Assembly (NCBI RefSeq): GCF_014334015.1
Contig: NZ_CP060488.1
Coordinates: 5,786,501-5,850,500 of the forward strand
Direction: 5' to 3'
Source: Bacteroides sp. M10
GTDB lineage: Bacteria > Bacteroidota > Bacteroidia > Bacteroidales > Bacteroidaceae
Length of the DNA: 64,000 nucleotides
The position numbers and the translations under genes were made by a program. Positions 1 through 8,282 of this stretch are shown piece by piece (positions within the stretch are counted from its first letter, which is position 1; each line of letters opens with the position of its first letter). Under the pieces are notes generated by a model that was not told the origin of the DNA, made no database searches, and saw only the letters and a program-made list of their open reading frames with translations.

Positions 1-146
1 ACACTTGCCGAATCATCATATTGTCCGACAACGAAAAGGTCAGCCCCGCCATAAAGTGCCTGAAGTACATTAGCAATTAAAAAAGGTACTGCAAACTGCA
101 ACAATACCTTCGGTACGCTTCCTTGTGTCAAATCTAACTCTTTCAT
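1..146 (-). CDS. MATE family efflux transporter, N-terminal fragment (runs off the left edge)
   Basis: The first 48 codons of a multidrug and toxin extrusion (MATE) transporter, an inner-membrane cation-coupled exporter. The visible peptide opens MKELDLTQGSVPKVLLQF and continues into a hydrophobic first helix with the ALYGGADLFVVG motif, typical of this family in Bacteroides. The start is the ATG at 144-146, the first in frame after the leader. The rest of the gene lies outside the window. It is preceded by a promoter and a leader that ends in a strong hairpin and T-tract, so expression is probably set by attenuation. The substrate cannot be told from this fragment. Confidence 0.8.
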   Translation of the reverse strand, partial: MKELDLTQGSVPKVLLQFAVPFLIANVLQALYGGADLFVVGQYDDSAS

Positions 147-298
147 AGTTTCTTCGATACTTTTCCTCTTTATCTTATTTTGTTACAACATAAAAAAAGT
201 GCCGGACAAGCGAATGATTTGCACCATTCATCTTATCCAGCACTATAATTATTATTATAGCACCCTCCGATGAGGATTTTTATGCCTGTCCCTATTTC
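147..298 (-). promoter_or_regulatory. Candidate attenuator leader upstream of the MATE gene
   Basis: Read on the minus strand, a Bacteroides-type promoter (TTTG, 20 nt, CATATTTGC; the -7 element is at 305-313) should start transcription near 298. The leader then holds CCCT-GAAAT-AGGG, CCTC-ATC-GGAGG and CTATAAT-AATA-ATTATAG hairpins, and finally a long hairpin (about 198-243) whose arm ends GTCCGGCACT and runs into seven Ts: an intrinsic terminator before the gene. An earlier segment, GGACAGGC (281-288), can pair with GCTTGTCC of the terminator arm, giving a possible antiterminator. I do not recognise a known riboswitch class. The hairpin would also stop read-through from the gene ending at 384. 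Confidence 0.5.
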
Positions 299-383
299 AG
301 GGCTGCAAATATGGGCTTTGTTTTCATAATTACCAAATTTTAACCGGTTTTTATTTTCTTATGGAGATGTAACTAGCTATATA

Positions 384-1949
384 TCAACTATTATCAGACG
401 AGGTTTGATCTATAGGATCTCCGTTAGAAAAACGAAAGAAAGCTGCCAACCGATCCGGATTCAGCGTATAACGTGCGCGTTCTTTTAATAAGGGTTCCGC
501 ATTCATTACGGCACAAGAATGAAAAACCACGGACATCATCGGCCAATCCTTTAACGAATTTCCTACAACTAAGGTGTGTTCAAAAGATAAAGTCAAAGCC
601 TTACATAACTGAATCACCCCCTCTTTTTTACTTGCTTCAGGATGAATGACTGTTATCAGCGGAGCTTTATGAAAGACCTGGCAGGGATTCTCTTTCAACC
701 GGGTAAGAACAGCTTCTCTCTGTTCTTTATCACGTACCAATATACTATACTTGTAAACCACTCCTTCATAACTATGAATAGTGACTTTTGCAGATTCTCC
801 ATATACCTCCGGATATACTTTCACCGGCAAACACCTGATCTGACCCGAATAAGATAATAAACCTCCATCTGCAAACACTCCTCCGCTGAATAAATCGAAA
901 AGAGCCTTTCCCAGCTTTTTCTTCGCCTGCTCCACCGACAGAGAAGTGGCAAGATATAAGGAAACGGACTGTGCCATATATCGCAAAGCGTTAGCATAAC
1001 TTTCAGGAACTTTTCCCTGTGAATCAGTCAGTGTTCCATCCACATCGAAGAAAACAGTCGTAATAAGTGGCTTGTCAGGTATTCGCCAGAACGCCCCTTC
1101 TCCCATGATTCGATGTAAAGGGTGATTGTTCAGGTTACTAAACGCAATATAACAATCACAAACCTTCCTCTCGCAAGATAGCGGCACAACAGCTCCATCA
1201 CCTTGATAAAAATTACCAATCTTCACCCGGCTTCGGGGACAAGCATACATATCCCCTTTCCAATCGATAAAACAATTATTCCTTCCTCCTGCGCAAACTT
1301 CCCATTGTGCCGGAGCATTCTTCAAGTCATACTCAAAAAGATTATCCAGTTGACTGAAAAACTGAATATCTTCCTGACTTAATGGTGCCCTTAACCCCTG
1401 CATAGCATTAATGAATAAATAAATATCCGGCAAAAGAGTATTCCGTAAATCATTGAGTACGGCCTTTGCAGAGGGATTTCCTACCGCTCCGGCACATACC
1501 TGTATTCCCGCATGATGGAGTATATGAATCTGATGCGCAAATTTCTCTACCGAAGTCATCTCTGGATGAAAACTAGCCCAGAGTCTTATCTTACTTATCA
1601 CAGTGGGAGTCACACGAATCTCATCAAGCCAGTGTTTAGCCGGAAAAGAAAGGTTAGTCTGACAGGAAATTCCAGCCACCTGTGGCAATGCTGCCAAATG
1701 CATCATTCCTTTTCGATAATAACGATGGATCAATGCTTCACCGTAAGGAATAATAAATAACTGCAACGGCTCCCCTTTCCATTGTTCAATAGCTGCTATA
1801 AAACGATTCCATGCCTGTTCATCCTGGGTCGTATCTGCCAGATGCGACTTCTTGCCGAAAGGGCAATAAGAACAGGTATAGTTGCAGCTATTCAATTTGC
1901 CGCGATAATATATACGCTTGAAGGAAAGTAAAGAGCTTTCGTTTTCCAT
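384..1949 (-). CDS. STM4011-type radical SAM protein fused to a HAD-superfamily hydrolase
   Basis: Last gene of a five-gene operon. The N-terminal half is a radical SAM domain with the cluster motif CNYTCSYC near residue 25-32 (CxxxCxxC, binds a 4Fe-4S cluster and SAM). Further cysteines (CAGGRNNC, CPRSRV, CDCY) around residues 215-270 suggest an auxiliary cluster region. From about residue 298 a second domain begins with the HAD motif DVDGTLTDS and ends with VVGNSLKDWPMM, as in Cof-type phosphatases. The ATG at 1947-1949 lies 11 nt after the upstream stop; a TTG at 1964 overlapping that stop is an alternative. The STM4011 family itself is uncharacterised, and I believe the HAD fusion is not part of the Salmonella form. 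Function unknown. Confidence 0.75.
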   Translation of the reverse strand: MENESSLLSFKRIYYRGKLNSCNYTCSYCPFGKKSHLADTTQDEQAWNRFIAAIEQWKGEPLQLFIIPYGEALIHRYYRKGMMHLAALPQVAGISCQTNLSFPAKHWLDEIRVTPTVISKIRLWASFHPEMTSVEKFAHQIHILHHAGIQVCAGAVGNPSAKAVLNDLRNTLLPDIYLFINAMQGLRAPLSQEDIQFFSQLDNLFEYDLKNAPAQWEVCAGGRNNCFIDWKGDMYACPRSRVKIGNFYQGDGAVVPLSCERKVCDCYIAFSNLNNHPLHRIMGEGAFWRIPDKPLITTVFFDVDGTLTDSQGKVPESYANALRYMAQSVSLYLATSLSVEQAKKKLGKALFDLFSGGVFADGGLLSYSGQIRCLPVKVYPEVYGESAKVTIHSYEGVVYKYSILVRDKEQREAVLTRLKENPCQVFHKAPLITVIHPEASKKEGVIQLCKALTLSFEHTLVVGNSLKDWPMMSVVFHSCAVMNAEPLLKERARYTLNPDRLAAFFRFSNGDPIDQTSSDNS

Positions 1950-1960
1950 TTCTATTTCGT

Positions 1961-3238
1961 TCAATAAGAATAAGTTTCCATCAGTTCTCTTATTTCAGGA
2001 GTAATGAACAACTGACCAATATAATCGGAGTATGCCATTCCTTCGGAAGTCAGACAAACACGACCGTTATCCGTATCTTCTATCCATTGCCGTTCAGCTA
2101 ACTGTCGGAACAACGTCACATTATCCGGTGATTCTCCAAAGCGACGCTTATATTCGGTCTTGTCAAGCCCCATATAATACATCAGATTCTTAATGATAAA
2201 ACGTTGCCGCCGTTCTTCCTGCGAAAGAATAAATCCATTACGAGCCACTGTAAAATCAGTAGTGCCCATATAATCATCTATCTCTCCGGCAATACAACGC
2301 TGGCAAACAGTATACCGGGTGGCATAATGCAAATTACCCAGGTAACTGCGTCCCCCGGAGCCACACGACAGCATCACTTCATCCCCACATGAGATTTCCG
2401 CATCAGTAGACGGATGATGAATAAAACGTCGCATCGAAGTTTGTAGAAAACCTCTGTCTTTCAACAAATCACAAGCAGCACAATACATCTGAAAACAGAC
2501 ATCGTCGGATTCCCGCTCCGTGATAGCCGTTCCCGGTCGTACATATAGCGGATAGATAAAGAGTTCGTTAGGCTGAAACAGAAGAGCCTGTTCCAATGAA
2601 TAAAGAAAACTGGCTACAGTTTGTCCTTTGATTCCGTAAATCAAATCAATATTAAAAATTGGGAATTGCCTCTTCCGGATAGCCTCCAGCGCCTGATTAA
2701 TCATGTCTTGCCGGGGACGTCTTTTCAAAGCTGTTAATTCTTCGTCAAGGAAACTCTGTACGCCAATACTCACACGAGCCACTCCTGCTTGCTTCAACAA
2801 GTCCAAACGGGCAGGATCGGCATATTCCGGCGATGTTTCTACGGAAGTAAAGGTATGTGAAGGATGCACTCCGAATAAGGCAGCCGTATCCAGTAAGTAT
2901 TCCAGTTGAGGAACAGTGAGGAGCAACGGTGTGCCTCCTCCAATGGCGAAACTATCAAATGCCAGTCCGGCGGTGAGTGGAGATAACTGTTGCGCCTGCT
3001 TGTGAAGAGTTTCCAAATAAGTTGCGATATAATCCGCACGATTTGTTTGCAGAGAAAACAGGTTGCAATATCCACATTTATGACTACAAAAAGGAATATG
3101 GAAATAAAGCGATGCTTTCTGTCCTTCCACCTGTTTCAGGTAAGGAACCAGCGAAACCGGGGAGGGAAAAGAACGATAAGCAGTTTTATGTGGATAACTA
3201 TACATATAGTCTACATATCGTGGTAGCGGTTGATTCAT
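1961..3238 (-). CDS. STM4012-type radical SAM protein (HemN-like)
   Basis: A radical SAM enzyme of about 425 residues. The cluster motif CSHKCGYC sits after YFHIPF, the spacing typical of the HemN/coproporphyrinogen dehydrogenase-like branch, and GGGTPLLL and GVQSF match SAM-binding segments of that branch. The chosen ATG (3236-3238) overlaps the stop of the upstream gene as ATGA, which fits translational coupling; a longer reading to 3298 would overlap the neighbour by more than 60 nt. In the STM4011-STM4015 gene set two radical SAM proteins occur together with an ATP-grasp and a hydrolase; the reaction is unknown. Despite the HemN resemblance, the conserved partners argue against a role in haem synthesis. 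Confidence 0.8.
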   Translation of the reverse strand: MNQPLPRYVDYMYSYPHKTAYRSFPSPVSLVPYLKQVEGQKASLYFHIPFCSHKCGYCNLFSLQTNRADYIATYLETLHKQAQQLSPLTAGLAFDSFAIGGGTPLLLTVPQLEYLLDTAALFGVHPSHTFTSVETSPEYADPARLDLLKQAGVARVSIGVQSFLDEELTALKRRPRQDMINQALEAIRKRQFPIFNIDLIYGIKGQTVASFLYSLEQALLFQPNELFIYPLYVRPGTAITERESDDVCFQMYCAACDLLKDRGFLQTSMRRFIHHPSTDAEISCGDEVMLSCGSGGRSYLGNLHYATRYTVCQRCIAGEIDDYMGTTDFTVARNGFILSQEERRQRFIIKNLMYYMGLDKTEYKRRFGESPDNVTLFRQLAERQWIEDTDNGRVCLTSEGMAYSDYIGQLFITPEIRELMETYSY

Positions 3239-4089
3239 TTTTTCGTTAAAATAAAGTGTTTGTAAGGGACTGTATAAACCGTTTCGTGGGATATGCAATG
3301 ATATTCATATCCATCCTCTCCATAGCAAGTGCCATGATCGGAAAGAGCAATCACCAGCGTATTTCCCCGCTTCTGAAAGGCCTGAAATAAACGGGGTAGC
3401 TGACTGTCGACATATTGCAGCGCGGCAGCGTGTGATTCCTTATCATCCTTCATTTTGCCTTCCACATAATGGCAGTTCGGATAATGAATAGCAGAAAAAT
3501 TGATATACATAAAAATCCGTTTGTCCTCCGGATAGTTTTCGAGTTTCTTCAATGCAAAATCAATTTGTTTTTCAGTACTATCGGGTGCCGTGCATCCAAA
3601 GGTCGGCAGCCAATAACTTTTAGTAAAGTAACCGGGAAACACACGCCCCAGTTCATTACGCTTGCTGAAGAAGTTCACCCCTCCTATACAAATCGTTTCA
3701 TAACCTACATTGGCAAGGCTTTGCACAAAAGTTGCTTCCGTAAACGGATAACTTCCCGCAGGCGGAATACGTCCCGTACCAGCTTGCACAGGGAAAAACA
3801 ACCACTTACGGCTGCGTAGCGAATGAGGTTCCGCCGGAGAAGGCAGAAATCCTGCAAAGATGGCAAAATGAGACGGGTAAGTAAAATTTCCCGGCGCATG
3901 TCTTTTTTCCCATTCTCCTCCGTGACTGTTCAGTACCGGTGTTCTTCCTGCCGCTTCTTCCTCCTTGCTAACATCATAACGCAAGGTATCAAAGCAAAGC
4001 ATCAATATATCATGAGTACCCACCACCTGATTCATATCCAGATCCGGATTTTGGGTCTGTTCGCCAGCCGGCAGTTCATCTATTTGCAT
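3235..4089 (-). CDS. STM4013-type sulfatase-like/alkaline phosphatase superfamily hydrolase
   Basis: A 284-residue metal-dependent hydrolase of the sulfatase/alkaline phosphatase superfamily. Visible motifs are LMLCFDTLRYD near residue 30-40 (metal ligand Asp followed by the nucleophile Thr position) and ALSDHGTCYGEDGYEYH near the C terminus (the DHG metal site). There is no signal peptide, so it should act in the cytoplasm. It overlaps the upstream ATP-grasp gene by 14 nt and the downstream radical SAM gene by 4 nt. The family is known from the Salmonella STM4013/SEN3800 proteins; the substrate is not established. Confidence 0.78.
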   Translation of the reverse strand: MQIDELPAGEQTQNPDLDMNQVVGTHDILMLCFDTLRYDVSKEEEAAGRTPVLNSHGGEWEKRHAPGNFTYPSHFAIFAGFLPSPAEPHSLRSRKWLFFPVQAGTGRIPPAGSYPFTEATFVQSLANVGYETICIGGVNFFSKRNELGRVFPGYFTKSYWLPTFGCTAPDSTEKQIDFALKKLENYPEDKRIFMYINFSAIHYPNCHYVEGKMKDDKESHAAALQYVDSQLPRLFQAFQKRGNTLVIALSDHGTCYGEDGYEYHCISHETVYTVPYKHFILTKK

Positions 4090-5086
4090 GGTTATATCTC
4101 TTTTTTATGTTTTTTATCTGTTGAATATAAATAGAATTATGAGCAAACATATCCTGATACACATGATCTCCCTGTCCGTTGACTTCTATTATATAAGGAA
4201 TATCTGTTCCTCTCTCCATCAGGACATCCACTCCGGCATACTGCAAATCCAAAGATTGGACCGCTTCCTGACACTGATAATAGATTTGTTGCCGCACTAC
4301 TTCCGGCAAAGACAACTCGTTCCACCAATGTGCCTTATTGTTCAGATGCAGATTGGTTATGCTTCCTTTACTACATCTCACAACGATATAATCAATTTCA
4401 GATTCCCGGCACACTACCCGGAGATCATAATTCTCTCCCTGCAACTGCTCTTTAGGAATCCATTCTTCTAAAATAGCTTCTGTTTGCATCACCGCTTCCG
4501 CCAACGGGATCATCTCTTTTTCCGTACTCAAACGGTGGATACGTTTGGTGTTATGAATGACTCCGTCCACTTGTTGCAAGGTAGTATAGACTACCCATTT
4601 ATTCCGGCTGGGTTGATAGCGAACAGCCATAATGCCTCCCGCCCCCGAACCGTAACGGGGTTTCAAAAAGCATCCTCTACCGCAACCGGCAAGAAGCTCT
4701 CTCAACTCATCAAAAGAATGGGGAGAAGGTAACATCGGAGTCACTCTCAAACCTCTATCCACCAGCACTTGTTTAGTATCCTTTTTATCAAGAGCACGTA
4801 ACAAAGCATGGGGAGTATTCAAAAAGCACACGTCATCAGATAGCCTCATCTCGCCCAAACGTTGCAGTGTTTCCTTATATGCCTGATTCAACAGCGCATA
4901 TTTCTGGAAATCCGTTTCATCGCTTACACAAGGTTCCAGTTTGATAACTGCCTGCCGTAATTGCGGCAAGCAGTTAAAAAGTTCCCCGTAAGTCATAAAA
5001 CGAACTTCCGTCTGCAAGTGTTTGCCTGCTTCAATAAAGTATTCTATACGTTTGGACAGAGAGTTGCTGACAACGATTATCTGCAT
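4076..5086 (-). CDS. STM4014-type ATP-grasp family protein
   Basis: A 336-residue protein with an ATP-grasp look: GRGCFLKPRYGSGAGGI near residues 150-165 resembles the nucleotide-binding Lys and glycine-rich loop, and AGVDVLMERG...YIIEVNGQGDHVY near the C terminus matches the magnesium-binding D...E.N ligands. ATP-grasp enzymes join a carboxylate to an amine or thiol through an acyl-phosphate. The gene starts 3 nt after the WGR/LRR gene stop and overlaps the next gene. In this operon it is the likely ligase acting on the product or substrate of the radical SAM enzymes; that link is inference. Confidence 0.75.
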   Translation of the reverse strand: MQIIVVSNSLSKRIEYFIEAGKHLQTEVRFMTYGELFNCLPQLRQAVIKLEPCVSDETDFQKYALLNQAYKETLQRLGEMRLSDDVCFLNTPHALLRALDKKDTKQVLVDRGLRVTPMLPSPHSFDELRELLAGCGRGCFLKPRYGSGAGGIMAVRYQPSRNKWVVYTTLQQVDGVIHNTKRIHRLSTEKEMIPLAEAVMQTEAILEEWIPKEQLQGENYDLRVVCRESEIDYIVVRCSKGSITNLHLNNKAHWWNELSLPEVVRQQIYYQCQEAVQSLDLQYAGVDVLMERGTDIPYIIEVNGQGDHVYQDMFAHNSIYIQQIKNIKKRYNHANR

Positions 5087-5089
5087 CTC

Positions 5090-6163
5090 CTATTCTGTAA
5101 TCATCGGGTAATACCACAATTCACCATCATATTCATCCACCTCTTCAGTTTCAGCAATATCTATTTTCATAGGAAGATTCTGCAGCTGTTTCTTCATATC
5201 CTTGCTCAAATAATTGTAGCGCATATTGATAAACTTCAAATGAGCGATCTTATCCATATTATCCAGCAATAATTGGGCACCTTCATCTTTGAGAGTACCG
5301 GCCGAAACATCCATTGTTTCAAGTTGGGGAAGAATATCCGACTCCAGGAACATTTCTACAATCTTGTCCTGTTCTTCAGAATTGACGATCCCCAGATAAG
5401 TCAGCTTCGGGAAACGTTCTTTGGAGAACAACGGACGGAATATCTCAATATCAGCTTCAAATCCATAATCTTCCACACCAACATATAGAATCAGTTTTTC
5501 CAGATTGGGGAAATCAGAACCAAGAATATCTTCTACCACTTCAGTAGGCAGGCCACCACTGATAATTTCCAGTGACCGCAACTCCGGCCGTGAAGTCTTT
5601 CCCAAACGCAGATTATTGGTTCCTTTGATTTTCAGATCCTTCAATTTAGGCATGGCATCGAGCAGCGGACTAATATCAGCTTGTTCAATCCATGAAATCT
5701 CCTGTTCTTCCTGCTCAATATCTCCCCAGAACAAGCCTTCTATTTGTGCGAACTTCTCCTTATTTTCAATCATTCCCTGTAATAAGGCAGAACAGTCGCC
5801 ACCCTCATAATCCCAACAACCGATTGTTATTTGTTTATATTCAGAGAGATGTTTATCTTTCAATATCTTATCCAGAAGATTCACATTATTTTCATACTCA
5901 TCGTAACTCAAAGTATATTTCTTGGCTTCCACTTTCATTTCACGTGCAGTTTCTTCAGCAGTTTCCACATACCCTTTTTTGGTCTTTTCCGCAATCAGTT
6001 TGCCGGCTGCTTTTTCAGCCTCTTCAGTCGTTGCGTAGTTTTTCACTTGTGTTTGTCCATCGGTCCCCAACTTACCATAGTTTACAGTAACATCTGTTCC
6101 GACTACATCTATACTCCAGAATTTCTGCGATTTAAAATCTTGAAAAACGAATACTCTCTTCAT
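5090..6163 (-). CDS. STM4015-type WGR domain and leucine-rich repeat protein
   Basis: First gene of the operon, 357 residues. The N-terminal 75 residues (MKRVFVFQDFKSQKFWSIDV, then VNYGKLGTDGQT) form a WGR-like domain, a fold known from PARPs and bacterial MolR proteins and often nucleic-acid binding. The rest holds repeated L..L.I....LP segments consistent with leucine-rich repeats (for example LPQLETMDVS, IAHLKFINMRYN). The start at 6163 is supported by a promoter just upstream (TTTG, 18 nt, TATTTTTGC with the -7 box at 6225-6233), which would leave a longer 5' extension to 6313 untranscribed. Another WGR protein lies at 53859-54578. STM4015 family; function unknown. Confidence 0.78.
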   Translation of the reverse strand: MKRVFVFQDFKSQKFWSIDVVGTDVTVNYGKLGTDGQTQVKNYATTEEAEKAAGKLIAEKTKKGYVETAEETAREMKVEAKKYTLSYDEYENNVNLLDKILKDKHLSEYKQITIGCWDYEGGDCSALLQGMIENKEKFAQIEGLFWGDIEQEEQEISWIEQADISPLLDAMPKLKDLKIKGTNNLRLGKTSRPELRSLEIISGGLPTEVVEDILGSDFPNLEKLILYVGVEDYGFEADIEIFRPLFSKERFPKLTYLGIVNSEEQDKIVEMFLESDILPQLETMDVSAGTLKDEGAQLLLDNMDKIAHLKFINMRYNYLSKDMKKQLQNLPMKIDIAETEEVDEYDGELWYYPMITE

Positions 6164-6224
6164 AATACAGTTTTTAATGGTTGATATTTGCACACTCAAC
6201 ACAGAACGCGCATGAACAATACCT

Positions 6225-6255
6225 GCAAAAATAACCATTTTATGTAATGTACAAA
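6225..6255 (-). promoter_or_regulatory. Promoter of the STM4011-STM4015 operon
   Basis: On the minus strand TTTG (6252-6255) is followed after 18 nt by a perfect -7 box TATTTTTGC (6225-6233). Transcription should start near 6217, about 50 nt before the ATG at 6163. The five genes downstream overlap or are separated by at most 11 nt, so this is probably the only promoter. Confidence 0.65.
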
Positions 6256-6312
6256 GAAATCTGTTTACTAAACTTTCAGAGTATTCAAAAATACAACCCA
6301 AGATATGCAACA

Positions 6313-6336
6313 AAGGCTGCCTTTTGGGGCAGCCTT
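6313..6336 (-). terminator. Terminator after the OmpA-type gene
   Basis: The arms AAGGCTGCC and GGCAGCCTT form a 9-bp GC-rich hairpin with a 6-nt loop, followed by TTG on the minus strand. It lies about 30 nt past the OmpA-gene stop and upstream of the promoter of the next operon. Confidence 0.6.
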
Positions 6337-6364
6337 CATTATTCTATTTCTGTAATATATCAGT

Positions 6365-7501
6365 TTAATCTTCAATAGTACATATACTTACACGGTTCCA
6401 ATCCGGTTCAGTAAACATATCGCCTACACCCTGACCTTCGGCAGTGATACGAGATGCACTGATTTTATACTTGTTGACCAGGATCGTTTTTACAGCTTCT
6501 GCACGTGCTGCGGCAATTCTGGCATTCACTTCAACACTACCTTCCGGAGAAGCGTATCCCTTAATAACCACTTTAGAATCAGCATATTTCTTCAGGTAAG
6601 AAGCTACACGTTCCACATTAGGAAGTTGTGAAGCATCAACTGACGATTTACCTTGTCTGAAAGTAATGATAGATTCGGGTACACGGGCGGTTTTCACTAC
6701 AGTCTCCACCGGAACCACTTTTGTGCGGCATGCTTCAAGTTCTTCCTGCAATCCGTTGATACGTTGGTTTGCATTGCTGATCTCACCATCTTTGTTGTTT
6801 ACATCTGCACGAAGTGCATTGATTGAAGAGTTCAGTCCGTCAATTTCAGCTTGATTATATACTCTCACTTTGGCAAAATGATGTGTTCCGTTACTTGTCT
6901 TAAAGTGGTATGTCAATCCGGCTGTCAACTCAAAACCTGCGTTATTAGCATTGAAACGGCTCTTTGTTTCAGGGTAAGTACCTTGCATATCATACACAAT
7001 GGCAGGTTTGATTCCCAATGTCCATGCTTTACTTTCACCCAAGTTGAAATTAAAATTCAATCCCAAACGAGTAGACCAAGAGTTCTGATCGCCATCGCCA
7101 TTCACATAATAATGTAACCAACCCATTCCGGCCACAGCTTCCACTTCAAACAAACGAGGTTCGCCCGTGTAACTTGCAAATAGATTCATCAAATTGACTT
7201 TACCCAATACACTGACATCCGAAGCATCGAAAGCCGTTTTACTGGAAGTGGTATTGATATATCCCATTCCTTGGAATCCCAAACCGAAGATAGGAGTTAA
7301 TTGCTTTGAGACTCCCACTCCAAAAGTGGGACGCATACCTTTAAAGAAAGCACTGTGAGTAAGGGGAGTGACTCCACCGGCATTTACTCCGACAGACCAA
7401 TTATCTGTAAGTTTGGTACCTTCTACAACTGATTGGGCATTTGCTACTGTAAAGCCACCCAATATAAAAGCTAATAAAATAATAGATTTTCTCATATTCA
7501 T
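6365..7501 (-). CDS. OmpA family outer membrane protein
   Basis: About 378 residues with signal peptide MRKSIILLAFILGGFTVANA, a middle region with alternating beta-strand character (porin-like barrel), a short coiled-coil-like linker (INALRADVNNKDGEISNANQ) and a C-terminal OmpA peptidoglycan-binding domain: ITFRQGKSSVD, VVIKGYASPEGS, RAEAVKTILV and ITAEGQGVGD. Such proteins anchor the outer membrane to peptidoglycan. The start is either the ATG at 7501 or that at 7495, two codons apart; an ORF extension to 7558 would put the signal peptide inside the protein and is rejected. It is a single-gene unit with its own terminator. Confidence 0.85.
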   Translation of the reverse strand: MNMRKSIILLAFILGGFTVANAQSVVEGTKLTDNWSVGVNAGGVTPLTHSAFFKGMRPTFGVGVSKQLTPIFGLGFQGMGYINTTSSKTAFDASDVSVLGKVNLMNLFASYTGEPRLFEVEAVAGMGWLHYYVNGDGDQNSWSTRLGLNFNFNLGESKAWTLGIKPAIVYDMQGTYPETKSRFNANNAGFELTAGLTYHFKTSNGTHHFAKVRVYNQAEIDGLNSSINALRADVNNKDGEISNANQRINGLQEELEACRTKVVPVETVVKTARVPESIITFRQGKSSVDASQLPNVERVASYLKKYADSKVVIKGYASPEGSVEVNARIAAARAEAVKTILVNKYKISASRITAEGQGVGDMFTEPDWNRVSICTIED

Positions 7502-7930
7502 AAGTTTTAAATGTAATGTTTTATCTGCTAAATCATTAGAAATGTATTGTTTGTTCATGTCTAACTTTCTAGTTCATTTTTTAATTCGTTATTCACTTTA
7601 AACAACATATCGTATCAAATATTAGTTCGCAAGCCATAAGCCCTATTAACATCTATTATGCTTTCGAAAAATCTAAAATATGGAAACATCAATGCAAACG
7701 CCTCATTCCCTGAAGAGAAAGGGATCCCAACATCGCTAACCATTATGCATATTGTTTCATTATTCTACACTTTCATTCATCCATCAGGCAGGAAATACAT
7801 AAACCGGACTCTACTAAAATACGAAGAATAGAACATAAACGGAAAACTATCAGGTTGTTAATGCCATATATCGTTCTGATAAAGAGCGAATATTTTTCTT
7901 CCTTTTCAATTGGAATCTTGATTTAATTTC
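7502..7930. other. Intergenic region without a recognised gene
   Basis: AT-rich spacer of about 430 bp between the divergent OmpA-type gene and the nrdDG leader. It should hold the OmpA promoter, but I could not place a convincing -7 box for it. No coding frame or strong hairpin was seen. Confidence 0.5.
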
Positions 7931-7939
7931 TAACTTTGC
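7931..7939 (+). promoter_or_regulatory. -7 box of the nrdDG promoter
   Basis: TAACTTTGC matches the Bacteroides -7 consensus perfectly. Transcription should begin around 7946, immediately before the 5' strand of the cobalamin riboswitch. A clear -33 TTTG was not found. Confidence 0.6.
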
Positions 7940-7946
7940 CGCCAAC

Positions 7947-8138
7947 ATCGGTTTCCGAAATGGCATTATCACCAGACGGAATTAAAAGGGAATCCAGTGA
8001 AAATCCGGAACTATCCCCGTAGCTGTAAGTTTTATCTCTCTCATAAAAAAGAGAAATGTTATGGCATTCATTTGCCACTGATTCATGAAACGGATCGGGA
8101 AGGCGCCACAACAAAAACAAGTCAGAAGACCTGCCGAT
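7947..8138 (+). promoter_or_regulatory. Cobalamin (B12) riboswitch upstream of nrdDG
   Basis: The core GGGAATCCAGTGAAAATCC, then CCCCGTAGCTGTAAG and later GTCAGAAGACCTGCCGAT match the conserved segments of the cobalamin riboswitch (B12 box and the AGAAGACCTGCC element). The first ATCGG (from 7947) can pair with the last CCGAT (8134-8138) as the closing P1 helix. About 145 nt separate it from the nrdD start, room for an expression platform. The element implies that anaerobic ribonucleotide reductase is turned down when B12 is plentiful, as expected if a B12-dependent class II enzyme exists elsewhere in the genome. Confidence 0.88.
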
Positions 8139-8282
8139 AAAATTTCCGTTATTCCAGGCTTTCGGGTGAAAGGCAATAGAACGAATCGTACAGGTCCATT
8201 TTATTACAAGTCTCCAGAAATTGTCGTGCATGAATAACTATGTAGGCACTAAATCTATTTTGTTAATTCTTAAAATATAGGT

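Noticed and set aside
5090..6313. Longer WGR/LRR protein starting at 6313
   Set aside because: The predicted transcript start lies near 6217 and the homologous WGR protein begins MKR, so the start is 6163.
7923..8231. 102-codon minus-strand frame
   Set aside because: It is the antisense of the cobalamin riboswitch, which is conserved as RNA.
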